From Gavia stellata (Eukaryota; Chordata; Aves; Gaviiformes; Gaviidae): 64,000 bases of DNA. The notes below the pieces were generated by a model, which was given only the letters and a program-made list of their open reading frames with translations, was not told the DNA's origin and did not search any database. The stretch lies in assembly GCF_030936135.1 (NCBI RefSeq), contig NC_082595.1, forward strand, positions 80,138,135 through 80,202,134, read 5' to 3'. A program made the translations under genes and the position numbers. The stretch's first letter is position 1; the number at the start of each line of letters is the position of its first letter. Shown in pieces: positions 38,625-50,600 of the stretch.

Positions 38625-41600
38625 GTAAGAGAACAAGTGGGATTTAGAGAAATCTGTAAATAAGAGATTAGAACAGTTAAAGATGTCCTTGCCAGCTGCC
38701 GCCTTTGTTGTTTGGTTTTATGACAGCATTATGTGAAGGAAATGGTAATAGAAAGAGGTTTATTGACATGTTTTATTATAAGGCAAAGATAAAAAGTTCT
38801 CAAGTAAAGAAATTGTCTTGTCAAATCTGTTAGTAAATCCTTAACTCAGGTTTTTATACATTTAACGTGCATGGCTCTGAGGAGAAAGTAAATAAAAGAA
38901 TCTGTCAGAAACTATGCATTCATACTGGAGTTTTCTTTCTGTTTACAGGAAAATTACAGCTTTCTTCTCCGTGTGTAGTTTTCTGTGGTCTTTCATCTCA
39001 GCCACCATCCAGCAACAATCAAGTAAGGAGTCAGACTTTATGTGTATTTCTTCTTTTTGTAATTTTGACTGTCAAAAGAATTATTCTGAACTTATTCAAA
39101 ATTAAAATCCTCTCTAGCTAGCCATCACAGAAAGGGAGAACTGTCTATGTGTATGTATGGATGTATGTATAAGAGAAAGAGGAGAAAAAGCAAGAGCTGT
39201 GTGTGCTATTTTAAGCTCACTATTAGATACATTTTTAAGGTAAGGATTAAAATCTGGATACAGATGGTAGATACAGGACACAAACCTCCCTGCATCTTTC
39301 AGTGCTTCTAGTTAGATATTTTTCTGCTACCTGTGGCAACAAACTGGTTCCATTTTACTGGCTGGGCATAAAATGTAAATGGCTGGATGTCAGCCATATG
39401 TCTCATCAAATAATATAGAATGAGGCCATTTCTGAGGTGTAACATGTCAACCTGAATGTTCCCTTTAAGTCTATGTTGTCAGAAGGAAACCCACATTTAT
39501 GGTTGAGCCCTTGCAGCACACAAGAGGCTCTCTGTAGGTTAGAAATGCATCTCCTTCCAACTTGCACACTTCATTCTTCCCCATCCAGACTCTAATAACA
39601 TTTTCCAGATTGACCTGATACTGGATTTGTACACGACTCTTAAACTCTTCAAATAAATGTTTATTTTTCCTTCCTTCTTCCTTAAATCAGGGGAATCTGG
39701 TGGGTTTTCATGCTCATTACAGGGTTTTTTGACAGATAATATTCTGAAAAATTAGATTTTAAAATTTGGTTTCCTCGAACACATTTCTTCTACATTCTTG
39801 TTTGGGTCAACAAAAAGGGTCTGTAAGTTCTTCTTACCCCTGCACTATATTTCATGAATGATCATTCTCTGATCAAATGTGGCACAGAGGAAGGTGGGAA
39901 CACCTGGAATACCAGAGAGGATAGCAAAGATGCCAACAGTTTCTCAACAGCCCCTTAAGTTGGCATGAGGTTTGTTTAAGTTTCCTTGGGAGTAGGGAGA
40001 CTGTTGATTTAGGTAACTGGCTTTTTTTTTCAAAGTTTGCTTACACCACCAAAAGTTCCAAACCAAAAACTCCTTACACAGCAGGCCTTCTTATGCTACA
40101 ACTATTTCTCCATAGCTCTGCAAGAAGAGAATTATTATAACACTCTCATTTAAAGGCTTAAAAAAAATAATCAAATGATCAGTCACGTTATAATTTTAAA
40201 TTTGGAGCTCTCTAGAAACAGATGCTTATTTTCTTAGACCTCTGACTTCACTGACTACAGTTTACATTTATTATTGTATACAACTAATTATTATTATTCT
40301 TTATAGCTCTATTTAATTCATAATATTCTTACAGTTGCTTCACTTAATTTTTTAAGGTGATCTGAGGCAATGTGCAGGCACATGGTTAATAAATTCACCC
40401 TTGTTTGCAGGACTACCAGTCATTCTGGGTGCCAGTCAGAGAATTGATCTCTGCCCAACAATCAGGATTGGCCAAGATGACTTACCAGGCAAGTAGCATC
40501 CCGACTTTTTCAGGAAAAAGCTGCTCTTCAGAAACTTTATCAGGTTATATTCAGCTCTGTGACTGTACAATTCACTGATTAGATTAAAATGAAAGTTACA
40601 TTCTAGACATGTATGTTTTTTCTTGTAGGCTTTGACCTGATTTCTCAGTTCCAAATAGAAAAAGCTGCTTCACAAGGAATTATCCAGAGAGTAGTGGGTT
40701 CCACTTCTCTACAAGTGGCTTATAAATTGGGACCCAATGTAGACTTCAGGATCCCAACCAGGTAATGCCTTTTATTGTTTGACTTTAAAATACACATATT
40801 TCACAACACTATCATTTAAGGGATAGATCCTCTCCCCAGCTAGATCACCTAAGTTGCAAAGCTTTTGGAAAGGGAAAGAGGAGTTCGACTCTTTTTTCAT
40901 CACCACCACTGGACCAGATTGATTCTGTAACAGCAATTTCAGGGAATTCCACTTTCCTCTACCAATGATATTGCTCAGGGTGCCTCAAGATTTGCAGATA
41001 GAAAGGAATTCACCTCTAGAAAGTGAAGCCAAAGTTGCTGATGACTTGAAAAGAGATAGGGAGGCAAAGAAAAGATAACAGGAGGAGAATGAGGAAAGTT
41101 TTCTCAAAACATTGACATAAAGGGATCTTTCTGATCATGTAAGGATTGCAGAGACAAGGTAGGATAAAAGCTGATGGATTATATGATAAGGGCTTTTTTT
41201 GCTTTTTGCATAACTGGTACATGCATGTTCCTGGCTGATTTATGGTCACCTAATCTATAAAAGATGAAACCTATTACTTAGCATGTCACAGGCAAGTTGC
41301 AATAGGAGCCAGGATTTAGGAATCTAATTGTATTTGTGTTTTACAGGCCAGACTTGCTGCCAGTGAAGGAATAGAGACAGTACAGCAGGGTAGAGATGTC
41401 TTTGCCAAACTTAGGGAAGTCTGGATTCTGGTCCAGCACCATATGTAATTAAGAATGCCTTTACTTAGCAATTAACTGGCAGGACCTTTAATTGGACGAC
41501 TGTTTCAGCTAGGAATAATTGTAGTGCAAAGTGTTTCTATCATACTCTGGCTATGAGTGACAGCTTTTGCTTGCTGCAGTCCTCCCTGGCTTCTACCTTC

Positions 41601-44600
41601 ATAGCTACCAGGTTAAGCTACTTTACAGCTTAACTGGTTGGTCACATTGGGCTCATGACTACTTTCCATCCCAGTGACAAATCAAGGCTGCTAGTGCATA
41701 AATGTGAATCTGATCACAGGCAGTAAATGGGATCTTCACTAAAAGTTGGAGACTCTCAGATTTTCAACTCATGCTTCTTAGCTCAGAAACTGTCTGAGCT
41801 ATCAAAGCTGTAATATTTTAATTTTTAAAAAAATTTAGACTTATTGCTATAGATGGCTCTAGTGAGATATATGCTCGATATACACAAGTTATCCCTGATC
41901 AAGCCTATACCAGCTGCATTAATACACCATGGCATCTGAGCTGACTACTGCCACTGGGCTTGTTGACTGGGTATGGTGCTGTTGTATCATGAGTTTACCA
42001 CATTCAAGACACTGATTGGCACTTCCAGTTAACACTGTGCTGTTACACTGCAATGCTAACTCATGGTATACCTGGAATTTGGCCCTGGCTCAAACTAAAA
42101 AGTCACCCGCACTTGAGGTGAGTGTCTTGTCCAAGGGAATGGGTTAAGGCTTGAGTCCTGAGAGTGCTCTGGTGCATCAGTGTGCTGCTCCTCTGCCACT
42201 GAGCCTGATCTTGCTGCTTTGCTCCAGTTTAGAGTGTGCTCCTCTCAGTAAGCTGACTTAGAAGGAGTGAAGTTGGTAACAGCACAGGAGAGGCACACCT
42301 TAGACCATTTCTAATAACAGTTTCGAAAAACAGAACTCTCCACATAATCTTCATAATGTCGCATGGTAGGTGGGTTTTACTGGTGTGAATTTGGGATGAT
42401 GAAATGCCTGAGAAGCATTACAGGAGTTAGCAAGTTATGCAGAGCACCTCAAGCAAGGCTGAGCATCTTTAATAGCCTGGACGTATTGGCAGACCCAGGT
42501 CTTGGCAGACCCAGGCACTGCAGCGAGCCTGAGCTCATGCTGCATTTCCCAACCCCCGCTATCCTTTATTCACACGTGGAGTATTTAACGATAATGTAAA
42601 TATTTCTCGGGGTGGGCAGCAGCTGCATCCCGCTGCTGCAGGCAGGGGAGGGGAGAGGAGGGGAGGGGAGAGAGGGGAGAGAGGAGAGGGAAAGGGAGGG
42701 GAGGGGAGGGAAGGGAAGGGAGGAGGGAGAAGGGAGGGAGGGAAGGGAAGGGGAGGGGAGGGGAGGGGAGGGGAGGGGAGGGGAGGGGAGAGCCGCCCGA
42801 GCCGCCCCCCGCCCGAGGCGCCCCTGCGCCGCGGAGCTGTCCGTGCCCGCGGTGCTGAAACGCCGCTCCGCCGTGGGCTGCGCAGGCCGCGGAGGACTGG
42901 GGGAGCCCCGGGGGCGCGGGGCCGCCGTAGCTGTCGCCGGGCAAGCACACAGAGGGTATAATCCCCCCGGTTTGTGCTTCCATCGCTGTGAGCTCCTGCT
43001 TTGCCAAGAGATGGGGGAGGCAAAACTAGAGTGAGCTTGGAAAAAATACACAGCACTGTTTTCCCGAGCTGGGCGGCTGACATAGGCATGAAGGCACAAG
43101 TACTATAGCAACACTGAGGAGGGACCTTCAATAAACACATTAGGCAACAGCAGGCTCCATGCCTGCTCCGCTGCAGAGATCTCCTCTCACACCTTCGTTA
43201 ATGGGCAGCCATATTAGTACCAGGTAACCTGATGGCCATGGACAGTGTCTTCTCTTGCCTTATGAAATAGGGAGGGGTCACCCTAAATAAGTCCGTTCCC
43301 TGGCGTACGGCATTCAAGGCTTTTGAGGAAGGGATGGGGAGGTGTGCGCATCCATAGCAATGGCAATTACAATATTAGAACAGAGGGCTTGCCTGACTGT
43401 CACTGTTCAGTCAATATTTACCAGGAATAGTAAAATAATTTTTTTAGACTAGCATATGATCATTATACTAACCCAGGCAAGCCCATGTTACAGTGGCTAT
43501 GGCATGGGAATGAAAGCTCAATTAGATGGGCATGGCTCAGCATATTTATTCAGTCTTTGCTGTAGCAACAGCTTATCCCTTGAAAAGGTTACATAGCTTC
43601 CTGAAAATGCTACTAAATTGTAGCTTGGTGGTTTTGCTGCTTAGCATACTTGCCAAGGTCCAGAAGTATATCCCTGAACAAACGGAAATGATTGCACACA
43701 AGTCCTGACTTAAGCTTCCCCCATCATCCACATAAATTCCTGTTGGCCATTGCTTCTTCTAGCATAAAATCTGCTGAAGAATCGACAGTATTCTTCATGT
43801 AATAAGAACCTATGAAACTGCCGTAACTCATATCCATTGTCTCTGACACAATGAACCTCTCATTTTTCAATTTAATCTATGTACCTGTTGTAGGTGTCCA
43901 GCAGTTAATAAGTACAAAATTAATACTGGTAATTTGGATAATAATTGTGTTGATTTTTAATTGCAAGCTTTAAGAAAATACATTAGCACAAAGGAATATG
44001 TTCATGATGTGTTTTTATGTGGGGGAAAAGGGCTAGCTATCTTTATGCACTGGATGAAATCTTAATCCTTTGCCTACACAAATGCAGCTCTCACATCACA
44101 AGGCCCCTGTGTCCACATGGATAAATTAGTGCCAGGGAACACTCCAATGCATTCACACTTGATCATCTATACTGTTAAAATATTGGCATGATTTGGGTCC
44201 AGACTAAATAGCACTCTTTAAACAATTCCTGGGCTCAGCTTGGCAGCTAGCATAGGCCATGGAACATTCCCAATAAGCAGCTTGCATACAGTCATCATAT
44301 TTTGGAAGTAAGAGGGTTTAAACTTTTTCATGCCAGCTGAATTTAGTATCAGTCCTGGGCTTATTGAATTTAGTAGCATGAAGGTAGCCTTCTAGAAATG
44401 TTACCTTTTGCCTCCGTCCTCATCTCAGTAGAAAGCAGAGCAATGTAAAAACATAAACTGCTTTTTGAACAGTGTTTATATTTGGGGTAGTGGTGTACTG
44501 TGGACCACTTTAGCAGTTGTCATGACAAACACAGTATGATAAGGAATTATAAAATGAAAATTGGAAGTTTATAAAGCTTTATCAGTAAGCTTGGAACATC

Positions 44601-47600
44601 CAGAGAATTTCATAGGCTGATTTCCTGATTTTTCCTTTGGGAATAATGCTTCTTATTCTTCTTCACTTGGAAAAGTAAAGCTCCTCAAATGCTTATGCCT
44701 GAAGGTCTGGCATTTCTACATCCAGCCACCAAAGTTCTTCAGGTGCTTTTCCTTTTCTATTACAAGTAAGATCTCTTACATAGTACTATTCCATTGATAT
44801 TGATGATGACACTCTAATGGAAAAGACAAAATGTACCCAAGAAGCTGATTAGCTCATAAGAGAAATAATTAGCTCAAAACTGGATGTTTCTGAAGAATAG
44901 AGACCAGCTAAGGGTAATAAGTCCTAGCAAATGACTTCTGGCTAATGACTTAGGACAGTTGCTTCTAAAAATGCTTAGGTAGATTTTATTGTTACTGCTT
45001 TTTTGATGGCTGCCAGATAGTGCCTGCCAGGTCAGCTGTGATTCTAGGAGTCTTCAGAAGGTGCTGACACAAGTATCTCCAGCTTCAGCGAAGGCACCCC
45101 CACTCCTGGGTACATGATACTGTATTACCATGAGATTGGCCAGAGGAATTTCTACAGCCATCTCTAGGGGATTGTATTAACATTTCTAAAATCTTCATTT
45201 AGCAAGAAGTAAGTTATCTCAGTGGGCGATGGGGCTCACCTAAGATATTAACTCTTAAAGAAACAGGTTTAATAAAATGAGCAGTTATTTTGTAGTATTC
45301 AAACCAATATGTAGTTAACCTTTTAAAATACTTGCTGTTCTTGATGAATCCTGAAGTCAGTGGGACTATTCAGGGCTTCCACCACTCAGCCAAATGACTT
45401 ATCTTGGTTATATTGATGCCTCGGTAGGACTTAGCCTTGAAATCTTAAAGAAATCTTCCTGGTAAGCACTAAAGCAATGGGATTAATAAGACTCTTGGGT
45501 ATTTATGAAAAAGATTAAAATAAAACAGTAGCGTTTCAGAAGTTCCCTTAGATGAATTACAAATGTTTCACACCCCACCCCACCAACTGTATTTCAAAAA
45601 TTAAGCAAGAACTCAAATATCTGATAAAATTCCTGATCTTGCACTCATTTCAAACATAAAGCAGTTAATAATAGTCTGAGTACACAAGAAAAGCAGGACC
45701 AGACTGCCATCTTACAAACTTCAGATAGAAAAATGAATCAAAATGTTATCTGATGGCTCATATCCCTGGCAATTTTAAGTGAGTAGGGAATGGATCAGGA
45801 CTGAATTTGGCCTGTGTGCTTGAAATAATTTTGCATATTAATTCTTCTTTGCTCATCTGCCTTATTCTGAATTTAAAATTGCTTGATTTAGTGGAATTGG
45901 ACACATGTACGTTAAAAATAATTCATGTAAATAATTAAGTGCTTATATAGTTATCAGCTGTTCAAGAAGATTACAGAATCCAGCACTCTTCACTTTGCAG
46001 TGAGATGGAGGAATAACTTCTCTACGATTGCTTATTTAAATGTCAGGCTAAATTTGCCCTAGTTTCCAAATATTTAGCATTTTAAGCTGCTGACTTCAGT
46101 AGGGGTTTTGCCTATGTAAAAATCACAGGCTTTGGGAAAAACTGTGTACTGAAATACACTGATATCGCTAAAGCCAATGGAATTGCTTTTCATTACTGTT
46201 GGAGTAACTGAGATGAAAATCTGTCTTTGCTTTACTTGTAGAATTATAGGTATAAATCTTACACAGTAACAGTCCCCTGCAGAGTACCTTTCTGGCGATG
46301 GGTCATGCCGTGCTTCGTTATGTTGAGTCGCATTACTGATACTGAGTCTTTAGTCTAAAGGCAGCAGTTCTTCTGATTGGTTATTAAAAGATTTTTAAAA
46401 TGTAAATATTTATCCATGTTTGTGCACTGACTTTTTATCTTTACTGTTCTATATACAGTTCTTATAATTTAGTTTTCTCTTACCGATGTCAGAAGCTCTT
46501 ACACAATTTCTTTTCTTTGTTTGCCACTTGAAAAAGTTAACATATTTCTTTTCTATTTTAATTTCTGAAAAAGAAGGAGGACCCATATGATGGCTTGTAA
46601 AGGACTAATGCTGTAGCTAAATATGGTGTGAAGAATCCTTTTGCCAATCTGGTATAAATAATCTTCTAATCAAAAAGTGTAACTATGTTTTCTAACTAGG
46701 TTTTTTGATTGTTTGGTTGGGTTTTTTTTTCCCAGGATAGTTATGCCAGCTGAGGTGGGGTGAGAATGTGTGTGATATTTTAACCAGTATTTCCATGACA
46801 GCAAAACTTATCAGTGCAGAGAGAGAATGAAAACCTCTCCTCGGAGGATCTGGGATTAGCAACGCCTCCTTTAGCTGCAGAGCTTGGCGTATCAGATCCC
46901 CTAGAGTTACTGAACTTGATGGAGAGAAAGTGGAATGTCACACGCAGGCTAATTAAAAAATTACCTAACAATACCACCTTCAATAGGTAGTAGTAAAACC
47001 ATCTCTTGTGCAAGAACAGTGGGATTCAGCAAATGAAGAGATAAATGACTCAGATGAGCTCAGGTTTTAGCAGCAGAGGACTTTGAAATACTTGTTTAAG
47101 AGATATTATGGAGGAAGAAGGACACAGAGGGCCATAAAAGATGTGCTGAACTGGATCAGGGGCTTAGCAAGAGTCTAATGTGTGTCTGGATAGGGAGAGA
47201 GAGTACGTTCCCAGAGCAGGAAAGAATATATAAATACATTGTATAAGCTAGAAGCCCAACAATAGGATAGGGACAGTAGCATACAGTGGAAGGGGCTCAG
47301 AACAGGAGGAAAGGTAGTGTCCATATATTGACATTTGTGTTTAAGATGGCAAGATACAAACTGAAGCAAAACAATAAAAGAACACAGCAAATTAGATAAA
47401 ATCCTATCAGACAAAGCCAACTGGGACAGGCTACTGCATCTGCAGTCAACAGAGACACAAGTCATAGCAAATCACAGACAGTTTAAAGATAATGTCAAGG
47501 AACCCCCTCTCCCACCTTTGTGTATCTGTGTAATGAGATAATCTTCCAGCTAAACATTCCCTTTCCTCATACACCAGCTTTCAGGTGTATGTAAAGGCTC

Positions 47601-50600
47601 GTAGGGAAAGAGGAGAAACACCAGCAGTTCGGGTAGTTTATTAATAAGGTGAAACTGCTGCTGCCAGGCTTGCCACAGTCCTTACTGAAATCTTGCTGAG
47701 GCTGTGCCGTCGCCTGCTGGAATATGATTGCACTACAGCTTTGGACACTTAAACACCAAACTACAAACTGTGGAGACTTTACCTGGAAGTACTCTCTCAC
47801 TAAATAAGTAGTCATCAAGCATACAGAATAAGAACTAATTTATTCCGGTTTTCCCCCTTTTTTTTTCCTTAGCCTCAGGCCTGAGATTCTCTAATCATGG
47901 CTAAATTCCTGCTGAGATAGGATTGATCTGCCACTCAAAAATGATCTTTGTTCAAAATGCCTACTTGCCTGAAAAGTTGTTCTAATGAAAGCTAGTAACA
48001 AAATAGCTCTGCATGTCTCCATACTTAATAAATTTATTCAAACACAACTTATTCTTAAATGTGGATAGATGGCAAATAACGTGTTGATGTCAACTGGATT
48101 ATGACACTACAATTTCACAATTCATAGAATAAGAAAAGGCATATTTTAAAAATATTCTACTGGAATCACTGACATATTTGAGATAAAAAATGACGTTACT
48201 GTTTTGCACAGTGACACAGCCAGTAGTACTTGTTTGAGTTTCCAAATTTCACGTTATAGGAATTGCAAAAGAATGAAACATTTTATATGTGGCAAATATC
48301 TTCCCTGCTACTTGTAGTCTTGTGGTTGAATGTCTCAGGACATAATACATTTTTAGTAAGGGTTCTTACTATGTGTGTATTTGTCAATGAATGATTTGCT
48401 GAATGATTTCTGCTGAAGTGATAGCAAATACATTAACAAACAGGTTATTGTCAGGCTGAACAAGAAAATGCGTTTGCAAAAGACATTCTTATGGCTTCAA
48501 AACCAAATCAGATCTGCACTGACTATCTACCCGGTCAATTATAAAGTCATACTACATTGACTGATTTTGTAAGTCTAACAGTAGAAAATAGCATAATTGT
48601 AGGATATACTTTCTAAATGTGAAGTAGGAGTCTGTTGTTGCTCCATCCATTACAGCTAGAAAGGGTTATCGTAAATATTGTACAATGATGTTGAATGAAC
48701 CCACATCTCTGAACCAGTTCCTTTTGCCATTAGCAACACTAATGACTCAAAACGACATCCTGTTTTGGGACTCTGCAGAAGAGCACTGATAAAAACCTGG
48801 TTGAAATATGGTTCCACTGAGTAGCTGTTTCTCATTACTCTGTGGTGATATGTGGAGCTTTTCAGAACAAATGCACAACAAATGTACTGTATTTTGATCC
48901 TACACAGTGCCATATATTCCAACGGATTGCCTGATGAATATTCCTTTCTAACTACTTTTCGGATGACTGGGGCCACACTTCAGAAATACTGGACTATTTG
49001 GCAGATTCAGGATTCTTCAGGAAAAGAACAAGTTGGAGTGAATCTTAATGGTCAAATGAAAAGTGTTGAGTTTTCTTATAAAGGAGTGGATGGAAGTCTC
49101 CAAACTGCATCATTTTTACATTTGCCTTTCTTGTTTGACTCCCAATGGCACAAACTTATGATAAGTGTGGAAGCAAACAGTGTCACACTTTTTATTGACT
49201 GTATTAAAATAGAAACCTTAAACATAAAACCAAAAGGGAAAATCAGCGTTGATGGCTTTGCTGTGCTTGGAAAACTTAAAAATAATCCTGAAATTTCAGT
49301 TCCGGTAAGTTCCAAAATCTTTTATTACTGCAAAAAGTGGTTTATGGGATCTTTACACTTAATTTTTTTTTTGTGGAATGCATCTTCAAATGTTTTCTGG
49401 AAGCAGAAATGCCAGATAATAACAAGCCCTTGGCAGGTAAGTACTAGCTTTGCTTTTAAAATTGTGCACATATGTATATACTGTGTAAGGTAAGAGATGA
49501 CCCAGGTTATGTCTAAGTTTCAATAGTGAAATTTCTCAAGACATCCACACTTCCATCACTGGATTCTGCTCTGTCTGGATGTACCAGTTTGGTGTTCCTC
49601 TGCTTATCTCATATGTGGAGCTTGCTCTAGAAGGAAGTCTCAGGACATGGATTTGTGGGCTGCAACTCATACCAAATAGAGCAAAACATTCATTGAGCAA
49701 GAGCTGTGACCCCTCTCTCATACGTGGGCACCAACCATCAGGTAGAGGTAATTAAATGTGTCTCTGGCAGAATAAGTATTTTAAATCATTAATACAAAGG
49801 GAGTATCTCTTGTAAAAGAGACTGACGGAGGTTCTTTTTGGATCTACTCTGATGTTCACACAGGAAATAAGAGACCCAGTTTAAATCTCAGCGCTAAATC
49901 AGAGATTATCATGAGTATCTTTATACCTCAGGGGACTGTTCTAATCATTGTGCTACCTGGTATGATCATGTTAACAGTCACTTTTCCTCTTTAATGAGCT
50001 TAAGTTTTTTGAAAAAGACTGACCTGGAGTAGACAGTGAACTCTTAAAGAAGGTTCTTATTTATGAATCCTATGAGGGATAAGTGTAGCATCAGAGACTA
50101 GATCCAATCCAAGTGAAGGGCCCAGCAGAACTGAGACATAAAGCCCACCCATCTCCACAATACTTTCTCCTGGCTGTCTCAGGATATCCCACCCCCATGG
50201 CTGCTGTTGTTAATCCTTTTGTTAGATATTTAATTCCCCTGTGCATTGTAGTAGATGCCTAAACTCACTGTGGAGTGCTCCTTTATTCTGTGTAGCCAGA
50301 GTAGGCAGTGAAATGCTTATTCTATATCCTGTTAGTGGATTTATGCTGAAAATATCCTCTTCATGCTGCTACATTGCAAGGAGAGTTGTTTTGATGGAGA
50401 AAATAACATTGTGGGTGACATATGGTAAATACTGAATGCTTTTGTGCCCTTCAACAAAGAAAACTGAATAAGAAAAACCTCAGGGCTTTTATTATTTGAT
50501 TATCTGATATCGTTTCTGAGACGAGCGATTAATATAAAACACATACAAAGTGACATACCTGTAATTTCTGACAGAAGAAAATTTGTAGCTTTCACATCCG

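Larger units (their letters stand above)
40762..48907 (+). other. COL9A1: COL9A1 intron 4 (8.1 kb)
   Basis: Large intron. Apart from the polypurine tract and CpG island at 42.6-43.0 kb it is AT-rich, with no open frame that looks coding and no CR1 fragment that I recognise. Human COL9A1 also has exons 4 and 5 directly adjacent in the transcript, so no exon is expected here. Confidence 0.8.

Noticed and set aside
42559..43140. 193-codon minus-strand Ser/Pro-rich and 140-codon plus-strand Gly/Arg-rich open frames
   Set aside because: They read through the polypurine tract in several frames at once, a low-complexity artefact.
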